Shown piece by piece: positions 17,875-27,579 of a stretch of DNA of 64,000 nucleotides (position 1 is the stretch's first letter; the number at the start of each line of letters is the position of its first letter). The notes beneath the pieces were generated by a model. The model saw nothing but the letters and a program-made list of their open reading frames with translations, was not told where the DNA came from and ran no database searches. This DNA comes from Calothrix brevissima NIES-22. Its GTDB lineage: Bacteria; Cyanobacteriota; Cyanobacteriia; Cyanobacteriales; Nostocaceae. The position numbers and the translations under genes are program-made. The stretch spans positions 1,178,001 through 1,242,000 of the forward strand of contig NZ_AP018207.1 in the NCBI RefSeq assembly GCF_002367995.1, in the 5' to 3' direction.

Positions 17875-17984
17875 GTGAATAGACTGCTCAAGCGCTTCAG
17901 TCACAGTCCTCTGAACGCCTTGAATCTGCGTGTTCTGTGCAAAACTAACAGTCAGTTTGATTGGATAAATAGCAGTCTACTCAT
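17875..17984 (+). ncRNA. Candidate structured RNA with long closing stem
   Basis: Arms TAGACTGCT (17880-17888) and AGCAGTCTA (17971-17979) are exact complements and the helix continues outward with three more pairs and a G-U after one mismatch. A possible promoter precedes it: TTTAGC (17836-17841), 17-nt spacer, TACAAT (17859-17864). No start codon with a sensible reading frame lies inside. About 110 nt is too short for a typical 6S RNA, and I recognise no family motif. It could also be the folded leader of the NYN gene 390 nt downstream. Confidence 0.35.
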
Positions 17985-18371
17985 AAATATTGGGGAAGTT
18001 TTGTTAAATCTAACTTGACGCTATGTCATGAATTTCAGATATTTCACTGCAAATCTGCACTATCACCAGCAACCAGCTTTATTAGCAGCAATTAACAGTA
18101 TGGTATTTCCTGTTAGGATAGCAGGTGCATAAATAAACCAACTGGGAGAAATATCTGAAATCTAAAAAGATAATAACGAATTGCCCTTTACAGAAATTTA
18201 CCTAACTTTGCGGTAAGTAGTGGCAAATCTACAACACCAAGTACCAAGATGGTAAACCTTAATCAATTATTAATTTTTAGCAGCATTGCTAGGCTAATAA
18301 ATTAGTACTGAATCTTCACCGCTAACTTGCCCAAAAACCTTTTGTACTAGATAATCTAGAGGGATCGGCCA

Positions 18372-19082
18372 ATGAATATTAATACATTTACCACAGAAAA
18401 AGAAAAAGATAAACCTCTCAATGAGGATCTATCTGGCAAAGAACAACGGTTCATAAATCATGAACCAGAAAGTTCCCTACTTAAAAAACCAAATTCCACA
18501 GCATCAAGTTCACTATTCCAAGGAATTCATCGCGGTCGCGTAGCTATTTTTATTGATGGAATCAATCTCTTTCATGCAGCTTTGCAAGTGGGTTTAGAAA
18601 TTGATTATCTCAAACTACTTTGTAGATTAACAGAAAATTCCCGTTTATTACGGGCTTTTTTCTATACTGGTATTGATATGTCACGACCACCAGCAATCCG
18701 GCTGCGTTCTCAAGAAAAGCAACAGGGTTTTCTGTTTTGGATGCGGCGGAATGGTTATCGCGTCGTCACCAAAGAATTCCAACCTGTAGAAAGTTATAAA
18801 AAACCGAATTTGAATGTAGAAATTGCTGTAGATATGATAAATTTAGCGCCCTACTACGATACTGCGGTGTTAGTTAGTGGCGATGGCGATTTAGCTTATG
18901 CAGTCAATGCTGTAACTAGCACGGGTGCGAGGGTAGAAGTTGTCAGTTTGCGGGCGATGACCAGCGATAACTTGATTGATGTGGCTGACTATTTTATTGA
19001 CTTAGATAGCATTAAACAATACATTCAAAAAGATGCTAAATCGGGATACAATTATCGCACTTTATCTAATTCTACTGTTTAA
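18372..19082 (+). CDS. LabA-like NYN-domain protein
   Basis: 236-aa protein. After about 50 polar, probably disordered residues comes a NYN/DUF88 (PIN-like) domain with the expected acidic positions: IFIDGINLFHAA, LNVEIAVDMINLAPYYDTAVLVSGDGDLAYAV and ARVEVVSLR. The conserved Asp residues resemble a Mg-dependent ribonuclease site. LabA of Synechococcus acts in clock output, and cyanobacteria carry several paralogues, so a clock role here is not established. GAGGG nine nt before the ATG supports the start. An unusually long, repeat-rich region (1.2 kb) lies upstream. Confidence 0.88.
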   Translation: MNINTFTTEKEKDKPLNEDLSGKEQRFINHEPESSLLKKPNSTASSSLFQGIHRGRVAIFIDGINLFHAALQVGLEIDYLKLLCRLTENSRLLRAFFYTGIDMSRPPAIRLRSQEKQQGFLFWMRRNGYRVVTKEFQPVESYKKPNLNVEIAVDMINLAPYYDTAVLVSGDGDLAYAVNAVTSTGARVEVVSLRAMTSDNLIDVADYFIDLDSIKQYIQKDAKSGYNYRTLSNSTV

Positions 19083-19213
19083 CAGGACTCAAGAGATGAT
19101 GGAAAACTTTTGCTAACGACATATTGACAAAATGCGACAGACAATATGTCAGATGATTAGCTGAAAATTAAAATTTGGGAATTTCTCTGCGTATAATACT
19201 TTCTTTAATAGAA

Positions 19214-19924
19214 ATGGATATTTTAATAGTTGAAGATGAAATAGAAATTGCGGAATTAATCCAATTAGCTTTAGAAAAAGAAGGATTTATTTGCCGAATT
19301 AGCCGTGATGGTGTCAATGCTTTGCGGATGTTTCAAGAGCAACCACCAGATTTAATCATTTTAGACTTAATGATTCCTGGTTTAGATGGGTTAGAAGTTT
19401 GTGCCAGAATTCGTCAGAAACCAGGTGCAAAAGACCCTTATATTTTAATGCTCACAGCTAAAGGTGAGGAAATCGATCGCGTGATTGGGTTATCTACTGG
19501 TGCTGATGACTACATGGTTAAGCCCTTTAGCCCCAGAGAATTAGTAGCGAGAGTGCGCGCCTTGTTACGGCGTAGTCTCCGCCAAGGGGGACAAAATCAA
19601 GTCAATCGCAGCCAACATTTTATTGTCGATGTAGACCAGCGTACAGCTAGCCGCCAGTTAGATTCCCAACAAGCGGAAGTCTTAGACTTAACAACCCTAG
19701 AATTTAACTTGTTAACTACCTTTGTCAGCAATCCCGGTAGAGTGTGGAATCGCAGCCAATTAATTGACAAACTTTGGGGTGATAACTTTTTTGGTGATGA
19801 GCGTGTAGTTGATACGCACATAGCACGATTGCGGAAAAAAATTGAACCAGATCCATCTAATCCTACTTTTATTAAAACTGTTGTGGGAGTAGGCTATAAA
19901 TTTGATGATTCCACCATGAGCTAA
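19214..19924 (+). CDS. OmpR-family response regulator
   Basis: 236-aa DNA-binding regulator. Receiver domain: ILIVEDEIEI acidic pocket, phospho-acceptor Asp in LIILDLMIPG, Thr in MLTAKG, Lys in VKPFSPREL. C-terminal winged helix: LDLTTLEFNLLTTF and VDTHIARLRKKIEPDP...VGVGYKF. The frame extends 13 codons upstream to a TTG, but ATG 19214 gives the exact family N-terminus. The kinase gene starts 6 nt after its stop, so the two form one two-component system. Confidence 0.93.
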   Translation: MDILIVEDEIEIAELIQLALEKEGFICRISRDGVNALRMFQEQPPDLIILDLMIPGLDGLEVCARIRQKPGAKDPYILMLTAKGEEIDRVIGLSTGADDYMVKPFSPRELVARVRALLRRSLRQGGQNQVNRSQHFIVDVDQRTASRQLDSQQAEVLDLTTLEFNLLTTFVSNPGRVWNRSQLIDKLWGDNFFGDERVVDTHIARLRKKIEPDPSNPTFIKTVVGVGYKFDDSTMS

Positions 19925-19929
19925 ACATT

Positions 19930-21042
19930 ATGAAAAAGGGTTGGCCTTGGACAAAGTCCTTACCTTTAACATCACGCCTGTTATTTTCACACTTGGTAGT
20001 GATGGTAGTAGGCGTACTTAGTCTGGTGATCATTAGTAAAATCTCCTCTCCTCGGTTCTTTGTTCTCCACCTAGAACGACTAGAAAATGAAGGGGTAGAT
20101 TTAATTGATATCCGCACTGAATTAGTGCAAGGATTTGAATTAGCTTGGCGACGCAGTACTCTGTGGTCAGTATTAGTGGGGACAACCGCAGCTGGGGGAT
20201 TAAGTTACTGGGTATCTCGCAGAATTATGCAGGGATTGACCGATATGGAGCAAATTACCAGACAATATGCTGCTGGTGATTTTGACGCCAGATTACCCAT
20301 GTCTGATATTCCCGAAATTAACCAACTAGGTGCGAGTTTTAACCGCATGGCCAATAGTTTACAAGGAGTGGAATCCAGACGGCGGGAATTAATTGGAGAT
20401 ATGACTCATGAACTACGAACACCCCTAACAGTTGTTCGTGGTTACTTAGAACAACTCGCTGATGGTGAAATTGAACCATCAGCAGATGTTTATCGCAAAT
20501 TAGCCAAAGAAACTAAGCGTTTAGAACGCTTGGTAAACGACCTGCAAGAACTTTCTAAGGCGGAAGCTGGTTCTTTAGCGATTAATATCCAGCGTGTCAA
20601 TATTCGTCCTTTATTAGAATCATTAGTAGAAAAATTTACCGACCAATTGTTAGAAGATGGCCCGACTCTGCTGTTAGAATGTCCGCCTGTTCTGCCTTAT
20701 GTGTTAGCAGATTTAGATCGCACCGAACAAGTACTAGTTAATTTGCTGGGTAATGCAGTCCGTTATACCATTGAAGGTGCAATTACCATTCATATTTGGG
20801 TTGACTCACAATACCTATGGATTGCGGTTGTAGATACAGGTATTGGGATTGCGTCGGAAGATTTACCCCATGTATTTGAGCGGTTTTGGCGTGCGGATGC
20901 ATCGCGTGCTCGCCATTCTGGGGGTACAGGTATTGGTTTAACTATCTCTCAACGACTAGTTGAACTCCAAGGCGGCAAAATTCACGTAGAAAGTCAAAAA
21001 GGACTGGGTAGTAAATTTGAATTTTCTCTACCTTTAGCTTGA
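19930..21042 (+). CDS. Membrane sensor histidine kinase, partner of the preceding regulator
   Basis: 370-aa kinase. Two membrane helices (about 15-37 and 76-93) bracket a short ~40-residue periplasmic loop, so sensing is probably in or near the membrane. Then HAMP (about 95-148), the H-box GDMTHELRTPLTVV, N-box VLVNLLGNAVRYT, G1 VVDTGIGIA, and G2 GGTGIGLTIS. BaeS/CpxA-like organisation. It is co-transcribed with the OmpR regulator (6-nt gap). A long STRR array follows the stop, ending the operon. Signal and targets unknown. Confidence 0.92.
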   Translation: MKKGWPWTKSLPLTSRLLFSHLVVMVVGVLSLVIISKISSPRFFVLHLERLENEGVDLIDIRTELVQGFELAWRRSTLWSVLVGTTAAGGLSYWVSRRIMQGLTDMEQITRQYAAGDFDARLPMSDIPEINQLGASFNRMANSLQGVESRRRELIGDMTHELRTPLTVVRGYLEQLADGEIEPSADVYRKLAKETKRLERLVNDLQELSKAEAGSLAINIQRVNIRPLLESLVEKFTDQLLEDGPTLLLECPPVLPYVLADLDRTEQVLVNLLGNAVRYTIEGAITIHIWVDSQYLWIAVVDTGIGIASEDLPHVFERFWRADASRARHSGGTGIGLTISQRLVELQGGKIHVESQKGLGSKFEFSLPLA

Positions 21043-21092
21043 GACAAGGTTGGTTTAAGCTAATGGGCGTCTAAATTGCATAAATACTAGGC

Positions 21093-21178
21093 TGTCAACA
21101 GTCAACAGTCAACAGTCAACAGTCAACAGTCAACAGTCAACTGTCAACTGTCAACTATCAACTGTCAACTGTCAACAG
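21093..21178. repeat. STRR heptamer array (CAACAGT)
   Basis: About twelve tandem 7-nt units, first CAACAGT then CAACTGT variants. CAACAGT is the STRR3 heptamer type described in heterocystous cyanobacteria. Shorter arrays in either orientation occur at 13416-13446, 43758-43799, 51331-51376, 51842-51883, 58786-58806 and 63195-63229. Confidence 0.93.
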
Positions 21179-21225
21179 CCCTCACGATGGATTGTGCAAC
21201 TTAAAAGCTCAATTCCCAATGCCCC

Positions 21226-21510
21226 ATGCCCAAATCTAATGTTACGCCTTCCACCTTTCTGGGAAAACTAACTCTTAATAAGAAATTAATATATTTCCAG
21301 ACTGTTATGGTAATGCTTTTGTTTTCCAGGGATGCTAGGCGAATACATAGCGATGCTGAGTCAACTGTTCTCAGTTTTGGCGCGCAAATAACCACAGAAG
21401 TTGATCGAGTAGTTGACGATATCAATACAAAATTTTGTCTGAGCGATCGCAGCGAAATCCTTAACTTGCAAAATAGCGGGTTATGGGTGCAACCTATCTG
21501 TTGTAGATGA
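21226..21510 (+). CDS. Doubtful small reading frame before the GAF kinase
   Basis: 94-aa frame whose ATG lies in a CCCCATGCCC repeat and whose stop overlaps the next start region (ATGA at 21507). The middle part (residues about 38-75, with SDAESTVLSFGAQITTEVDRV) looks moderately protein-like, but no family is recognised and there is no ribosome-binding site. It could be a real small partner of the kinase, a decayed domain, or chance. Confidence 0.25.
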   Translation: MPKSNVTPSTFLGKLTLNKKLIYFQTVMVMLLFSRDARRIHSDAESTVLSFGAQITTEVDRVVDDINTKFCLSDRSEILNLQNSGLWVQPICCR

Positions 21511-21518
21511 GGTATTTC

Positions 21519-23519
21519 ATGTCCGCAGTTAACCTCAAAAGAATTTTAAATAAACCAGAGTTACCATCTTTGTTGCAAAACTTCGCTAATCAATTCAACA
21601 TAGCGATCGCGGTGGAACTGGTAGACGGTACAAAAATCTTGACTATGGGAGAGCATCTGGTTGCTAACCGCTATCCCATTGAAGTATCAGGAGAAATCAT
21701 CGGTTGGGTTGTGGGCGCACAGCCAGCAACTTTAGTGGCGAATTTGCTTTCATTACTAGCCAAGCAAGAAGCCGAAAAGAAAGAATTAGCCAAAGAACTA
21801 TTAGAAAGATATCAGGAAATTGATTTATTTGAGGATATTTCTACTCAACTTACCACTAGTTTAGATCGGCGACAAATTGCTCAACTCGTGCTGCATGAAA
21901 TGAGTCAATTAATGGAATCTTCTGGCGGTACAATTTTACTTTTGAATGCAGATGCTACAGCTTTTGAAACTTTGGCTGATTTTGGCGATTTCTGTCGGCA
22001 AAATCCACCAGAACCGGGTAAAGGAATTATCGGGGATATTGTCCAATCGGCGCGATCTGAATTGATCAATGATGTGCAAGCCGATCCGCGATTATGGCGA
22101 GAGAATAATATTCAGTCGTTGATTTGCGTACCATTACGTGCTAGAGAACGGATATTAGGCGCGATCGCAATTGGTGCAGATCGGATCGATGCTTACAAAG
22201 CAGAACACTTGAAACTGGCGAGTATCTTTGCTTCCCAAACTGCGATCGCTCTTGAAAAAGCGTTACTTTACGAACACAGTATTCAAGCTACCGCCCAAGC
22301 AAAAGCCCAAACCGAAAAACTGCAACAAGCTCTCCACGATTTGCAATTAGCCCAAACCCAGTTAATTCAAAGCGAGAAAATGTCCAGCTTAGGACAACTC
22401 ATCGCCGGAGTCGCCCACGAAATCAATAACCCTGTGAATTTTATTTGCGGTAATTTAAGATATGTTACCGACTATGCCCAAGACTTATTGCATCTGTTGC
22501 AGGTGTATCAAAAATTCTTAACTGTTACTCCAGCAGATTTGGAATCAGAGCTAGACAATATCGATGTGGAATTTATTATGGAGGATCTCCCCAAATTACT
22601 TGATTCGATGAAAATGGGGAGCGATCGCATTGTCGAAATTGTCCAATCTCTGAAAAACTTTTCCCGCCATGACGAATCTCAAAAGAAACCCGTCAACATT
22701 CATCATGGCATTGATGGAACGCTGATGATCCTTCGCCATCGCCTGAAAGCAGCTAGCAATCGTCCAGAAATTACCATTATCAAAGAATATACCGAACTCC
22801 CCCCGATTGAATGCTATCTCGGACAGTTAAATCAGGTATTTATGAACATTCTTTCTAATGCCATTGATGCTTTAGAAGAATCTATAATCAACAATCCCGC
22901 ACAACTTACCAAACCCCAAATTACCATTCGCACAGAAATTTTAAGCGATCGCTGGGTAGTAATTCGCATTGCTGATAATGGCCCGGGAATGGAAGAGGAA
23001 GTCATACGACGCATTTATGACCCATTTTTTACTACCAAAGAACTAGGTAAAGGTACTGGCTTAGGCATGGCAATTAGCCATCAAATTGTTGTGGAAAAAC
23101 ACCAGGGAATTCTTAAATGTCGTTCTCAACCAGGACAAGGTACGGAATTTTGGATTCAGATTCCTGTGAATGCGGCAATGGTAGAAGCTGTTGAAATAAA
23201 AGATAGTAACATTTACGACTCAATCGTCTCAGCAATTTCCTGCACAGAGTCATCTCCCAGTGCCGATCCAGAAGGCTTTATTCCCTCCTCAACTCCAATG
23301 CTCAAACCAACGGATCTGCTAGCACGCCATACTCAAATGTTACAGCAACTTTCCCAACACAATCCAGATGTGGCAGCTGCTACCCCTGAGCAGATTTACG
23401 AAATTTTCCAACGCCATCCGATTTCCTTAAAACTTTACGCCACCTTATTGTCTTGGTTTTATTGCCCCAACTCTACCCCAATCCATCATTCAGAGAACAA
23501 CTATGTCCAGCCAAATTGA
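21519..23519 (+). CDS. GAF-domain sensor histidine kinase
   Basis: 667-aa soluble kinase. N-terminal ~90 residues form an unassigned sensor-like domain (LLQNFANQFNIAIAVELVDGTKIL); a GAF domain follows at about 112-245 (ISTQLTTSLDRRQIAQLVLHEM, ICVPLRARERILGAIAIG); a coiled coil (about 250-285); then H-box GVAHEINNPVNF, N-box QVFMNILSNAIDALEES, G1 IADNGPGM and G2 GKGTGLGMAIS. A C-terminal ~100-residue extension has no recognisable domain. ATG 21519 (AGG 6 nt upstream) is preferred to ATG 21507. The stop overlaps the next kinase by 17 nt, so the two are translationally coupled. No transmembrane helix. Confidence 0.9.
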   Translation: MSAVNLKRILNKPELPSLLQNFANQFNIAIAVELVDGTKILTMGEHLVANRYPIEVSGEIIGWVVGAQPATLVANLLSLLAKQEAEKKELAKELLERYQEIDLFEDISTQLTTSLDRRQIAQLVLHEMSQLMESSGGTILLLNADATAFETLADFGDFCRQNPPEPGKGIIGDIVQSARSELINDVQADPRLWRENNIQSLICVPLRARERILGAIAIGADRIDAYKAEHLKLASIFASQTAIALEKALLYEHSIQATAQAKAQTEKLQQALHDLQLAQTQLIQSEKMSSLGQLIAGVAHEINNPVNFICGNLRYVTDYAQDLLHLLQVYQKFLTVTPADLESELDNIDVEFIMEDLPKLLDSMKMGSDRIVEIVQSLKNFSRHDESQKKPVNIHHGIDGTLMILRHRLKAASNRPEITIIKEYTELPPIECYLGQLNQVFMNILSNAIDALEESIINNPAQLTKPQITIRTEILSDRWVVIRIADNGPGMEEEVIRRIYDPFFTTKELGKGTGLGMAISHQIVVEKHQGILKCRSQPGQGTEFWIQIPVNAAMVEAVEIKDSNIYDSIVSAISCTESSPSADPEGFIPSSTPMLKPTDLLARHTQMLQQLSQHNPDVAAATPEQIYEIFQRHPISLKLYATLLSWFYCPNSTPIHHSENNYVQPN

Positions 23520-26500
23520 GCAATACAGCCGTCAGCTATTGGAATCCTGTCCTCTGGGTATGGTACTTTGCCGCATGGATGGGACAATAATTTACATTAA
23601 TCCCGCCTATGCGGCGATTGTGGGGCGTACTGTCTCGGAAACTCTCAATATCCCCTACCCCATTGAGCCAGATATATTAGAGCAACTCCAACAAACTAGT
23701 TGCTACCAGACTCATGAACAAAAGTTAATTCATCAAGATGGGCATTTAGTTCCCGTCAAAGTCTCAGAACAAATCATAGAGCAGGATGGAGAATCGCTAA
23801 TTTGGTCAATTGTAGAGAATATTAGCGATTTCAAGCAAATCCAACAAGAACACCAACAATCAGAAAAAAGTTTAAAACAGAGCGAAGCGAGATATCGTTC
23901 CTTAATTAAGACTAACACCCAAATAATTTGGGTTAGTTCCCCCGAAGGAATTTGCTTTGAACTCGAAGATTGGATCGCCTACACAGGACAAACTTTAGCC
24001 GAAGCAGAAAACGGCGGTTGGATTGAGGCTGTTCATCCTGACGATCGCGGCTACACTGGTGAAGCTTGGGGTAAGGCTGTCGCTAACCTCAGTCAATATC
24101 AAATTGAATACCGCATTCGGGGTAAAGATGGTAACTATCGCTACTTTTGGGTCTGGGGCGCTCCCGTAATTGAAGATGACGGTAGCGTGCGCGAATGGAT
24201 TGGTACCTGTACCGATATTCACGATCGCAAATTAGCTGAAGCTGAAAATCACCGTCTCAAAGAAAGATACCGCTCCCTAGTTGCAGCTACCTCTCAAATT
24301 GTATGGGGAGCAACTCCCGAAGGATTGGGTATCAGTAGTGAAATGATGACTTGGATGGCTTACACCGGACAAACAGAAGCAGAAGTTGCTGACTGGGGTT
24401 GGATTGATGCTATTCACCCTGAGGATCGTCCCCATTCCTTTGACGCTTGGAGTACGGCGGTAGCAAAGCGAGGTATTTATGAAACTGAGTATCGTCTTTT
24501 AGGTAAAGATGGTAATTATCGCTATTTCTCAGTATGTGGTGTTCCTGTATTAGAAGCAGACGGTAGCATTCGGGAATGGATAGGTACCTGTACAGATATT
24601 CACGAGCGCAAATTGGCTGAAGCCAAAAACCAACGCTTGCTGGATATGTTGAATCATTCCAGCGATGCCATTATTGTGCGTGATATGAGCGACAAAATTC
24701 TGTATTGGAATCAAGGCGCAGAAATACTCTATAGTTGGAAGCGCGAAGAAGTCAAAGACCAATACATTCACCAATTTATCCAAAAAATCTTTCCCCAACC
24801 CAAAGAATTAATCCTCGCCGAGTTATTACAGCAAGGTAATTGGGAAGGAGAAGTCCAACACCTTACCCATGATGGCAAACAAATTACTGTCCAAAGCCGT
24901 TGGACATTGCAACGCGACATCAACCAGCAACCCAGCGCCATCCTGGAAATTAATACCGATATTACAGCCCGCAAGCAAGCAGAAATCGCTCTGCGACAAC
25001 TAAATCAAGAACTAGAAGCCAGAGTAGCCGAACGCACAGCAGCCCTACAAAATACCTTAGCTGAAGCTCAAGGGTTAAACGCGATTTTGGATAACCTAGC
25101 GGATGCTTTACTGGTGACAGATGTAACTGGACAAATTACCCACTTCAATCCAGCTTTTTTAACTATGCATGGATTGACAGCCAGCCAACTCAACGGACAT
25201 TATCAAGAATTACCGATATCCGGGTTAGCAAATTTAATTGAACAAACCCAGTCTCATCCCCAAGAGGTATTTGCGGCAGAAATTGCCTTAGCTAAGGAGA
25301 AAATTGGGCAAGCAGTTGCAACGGCTATCTTTAAGAAAACCGTAGAAAATGAACCGCCTACCTGCTTTGGTTCCGCCTTACTAATTCGGGATATCACCGC
25401 AGAAAAAGAAGTTGACAAGATGAAAACAGACTTTATCTCCACGGTTTCTCACGAACTGCGGACACCCCTAACTTCTGTTCTTGGTTTTGCCTCGATTATT
25501 AAAGAAAAGCTAGAAACCGATGTCTTTCCCATCTTGACAACCGACGATCGCAAATTGCAAAAAACCATCAAGCGGGTAGGTGATAATCTTAACATTATTG
25601 TTTCCGAAGCTGAACGGCTCACATCCTTGATTAACGATGTCTTAGATATCGCTAAAATGGAAGCAGGGAAAGTAGAATGGCACATGGAGCCTGTAGATCC
25701 CAGTGAGTTAATTGACTGGGCAAGCAATTCTACATCAGCATTATTTGAAACTAACGGCTTAGAGCTAATTACGGAAATTGAACCAGGATTACCGCAAATA
25801 ATAGGCGATCGCAATCGGCTGTTACAAGTCTTGATCAACCTGATATCTAATGCCGTCAAATTTACTCAATTTGGTTCTATTACCTGTCGCCTTCAACAAC
25901 ATGATGATGGTGTTTGTATTAGCGTCATCGATACAGGTATTGGGATTGCTCCAGAAGATCAGCCAAAAGTCTTCGAGAAATTCCGCCAAGTTGGTGACAC
26001 CCTCACCGATAAACCCAAAGGTACCGGTTTAGGCTTACCCATCTGCAAACAGATTGTTGAGCATCACGGCGGTAAAATTTGGGTAGAGAGCGAACCAGGT
26101 AAAGGTAGCACATTCTCCTTCCTCATTCCCTTTTACACCAACGAGCATAAAGCCAATGCTAATCTCAATCTCGAAGCATTGGTGAAGCAGCTCAAAGAAC
26201 ATGTCATCGTCACCAATTCCGTATTGCATGAGAACCGCAAAACTATTTTGGTAGTCGATGACGATATCAATATTCGCGAACTGTTGCGCCAACAACTAGA
26301 AAATGAAGGCTATAACGTCCGCGAAGCCAAAGATGGGATGGATGCAATCCAGCAAATCAAAATCCACCGTCCCGATTTAATTTTGCTGGATGTGATGATG
26401 CCACAAATTAACGGCTTTGATGTCGCCGCCGTCCTCAAAAACGATCCGCATACCGCAGATATACCGATCATTATTTTGTCCATTATTGAAAATAAAGAAC

Positions 26501-26922
26501 GAGGTTACCATATTGGCATCGATCGCTATCTTACCAAGCCAATTAACACCGAACAACTCCGCAGCGAAATTGGCTCGCTGCTTTCTCAAGGTACTTCCAG
26601 TAAAAAGGTGTTAGTTGTAGATCGCAACGCATCAACTTTAAAAACCATCTCGGATGTATTGCAAACTCAAGGCTATAACGTAATTGAAGCCTCCAATCCC
26701 CAAGAATGCATCAACAAAGCCCTCTCAGTTAAACCTGACATGATTATCATCGATGCTCTTGTCTCCCAAGAAGCTGATTTAGTGAAAACTCTCAAGTTTG
26801 AGAAAGAATTGGAAAATGTATTGTTTATTATGCTGTCCGATAATTTCCAAAACGGACGAGGAAAGGGGGATAAGGGGGACAAGGAAGACAAGGAGGACAA
26901 GGAAGACAAGGGGGATAAATAA
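23503..26922 (+). CDS. Multi-PAS hybrid histidine kinase with truncated second receiver
   Basis: 1139 aa. PAS1 about 9-115, PAS2 129-243, PAS3 255-369 (PAS2 and PAS3 are close duplicates, both containing GKDGNYRYF and REWIGTCTDIH), PAS4 379-491, coiled coil, PAS5 525-636, HisKA with H-box STVSHELRTPLTSV near 650, ATPase domain about 755-875 (VIDTGIGIA, KGTGLGLPIC), receiver 1 at 914-1027 (ILVVDDDINI, LILLDVMMPQINGF, YLTKPI), receiver 2 starting 1035 (VLVVDRNAS, MIIIDALVS). Receiver 2 stops after about 80 residues, lacks the conserved Lys strand, and continues as a GDKEDKEDK-type tail encoded by a GGGGACAAG repeat. It overlaps the preceding kinase and is followed by a single-domain regulator, so a phosphorelay is likely. 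Confidence 0.92.
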   Translation: MSSQIEQYSRQLLESCPLGMVLCRMDGTIIYINPAYAAIVGRTVSETLNIPYPIEPDILEQLQQTSCYQTHEQKLIHQDGHLVPVKVSEQIIEQDGESLIWSIVENISDFKQIQQEHQQSEKSLKQSEARYRSLIKTNTQIIWVSSPEGICFELEDWIAYTGQTLAEAENGGWIEAVHPDDRGYTGEAWGKAVANLSQYQIEYRIRGKDGNYRYFWVWGAPVIEDDGSVREWIGTCTDIHDRKLAEAENHRLKERYRSLVAATSQIVWGATPEGLGISSEMMTWMAYTGQTEAEVADWGWIDAIHPEDRPHSFDAWSTAVAKRGIYETEYRLLGKDGNYRYFSVCGVPVLEADGSIREWIGTCTDIHERKLAEAKNQRLLDMLNHSSDAIIVRDMSDKILYWNQGAEILYSWKREEVKDQYIHQFIQKIFPQPKELILAELLQQGNWEGEVQHLTHDGKQITVQSRWTLQRDINQQPSAILEINTDITARKQAEIALRQLNQELEARVAERTAALQNTLAEAQGLNAILDNLADALLVTDVTGQITHFNPAFLTMHGLTASQLNGHYQELPISGLANLIEQTQSHPQEVFAAEIALAKEKIGQAVATAIFKKTVENEPPTCFGSALLIRDITAEKEVDKMKTDFISTVSHELRTPLTSVLGFASIIKEKLETDVFPILTTDDRKLQKTIKRVGDNLNIIVSEAERLTSLINDVLDIAKMEAGKVEWHMEPVDPSELIDWASNSTSALFETNGLELITEIEPGLPQIIGDRNRLLQVLINLISNAVKFTQFGSITCRLQQHDDGVCISVIDTGIGIAPEDQPKVFEKFRQVGDTLTDKPKGTGLGLPICKQIVEHHGGKIWVESEPGKGSTFSFLIPFYTNEHKANANLNLEALVKQLKEHVIVTNSVLHENRKTILVVDDDINIRELLRQQLENEGYNVREAKDGMDAIQQIKIHRPDLILLDVMMPQINGFDVAAVLKNDPHTADIPIIILSIIENKERGYHIGIDRYLTKPINTEQLRSEIGSLLSQGTSSKKVLVVDRNASTLKTISDVLQTQGYNVIEASNPQECINKALSVKPDMIIIDALVSQEADLVKTLKFEKELENVLFIMLSDNFQNGRGKGDKGDKEDKEDKEDKGDK

Positions 26923-27008
26923 ATATTCATATCATAATGCCCAATGCCCAATGCCCAATACTTCGGCTTCGCTCAGTACAAGTGCCCAATGCCCAATACC
27001 CAAATAAT

Positions 27009-27386
27009 ATGACTCAAAAAATTTTGATTGTTGACGATGAACCCAATATCGTAACTTTAATGGAACAAGCCCTAGAAGCTCTAGAAGATGAGGGTGTAGA
27101 ACTACTCACCGCCAGAAACGGGGAAGAAGCGTTAGAAAAAATTAAAACGGAAAAACCAAATTTAGTTTTTCTCGATGTAATGATGCCAAAAATGAATGGT
27201 TTAGAAGTTTGTCATACTGTGAAACACGATTTGCAAATGACTGATATTTATATCGTCATGTTAACAGCCAAAGGGCAGGAGTTTGATAAGCAAAAAGGTA
27301 TTGATGTAGGTGCTGATTTATATCTGACTAAACCATTCCGCCCCAAAGAGGTGCTAGAAAAATCAATGCAGGTATTGGGTTTTTAA
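27009..27386 (+). CDS. Single-domain response regulator (CheY-like)
   Basis: 125-aa receiver without output domain: ILIVDDEPNI, phospho-Asp in LVFLDVMMPKMNG, Thr in MLTAKGQ, Lys in LTKPFRPKE. It likely passes phosphate between the upstream hybrid kinase and an unknown partner. The open frame runs back to 26937 through CCCAATGCCC repeats (reading PNAQCP), but the true start is ATG 27009 at the family N-terminus. It is 87 nt after the hybrid kinase, separated only by repeats. Confidence 0.92.
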   Translation: MTQKILIVDDEPNIVTLMEQALEALEDEGVELLTARNGEEALEKIKTEKPNLVFLDVMMPKMNGLEVCHTVKHDLQMTDIYIVMLTAKGQEFDKQKGIDVGADLYLTKPFRPKEVLEKSMQVLGF

Positions 27387-27579
27387 ACACAGTTCGTCAA
27401 GACAAGCGTTTGTCTTCTGTTTTCCGCAGGTTTCTGGCGGGAAAATAGGGGCGCTTAAGCTAGAGGCTAGGGAATAGGGGCTAAATCAAGAAAACAGAAT
27501 TATATGGGTTAAGAATCGGCTGTTTTTCCTGAAAATCAAAAATATAACTATAAATACTTATTATTTTGGTTCTAAATAC

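Noticed and set aside
17875-17984. Calling the hairpin a 6S RNA gene
   Set aside because: The length of about 110 nt is well below the usual 6S size and the central-bubble sequence could not be recognised.
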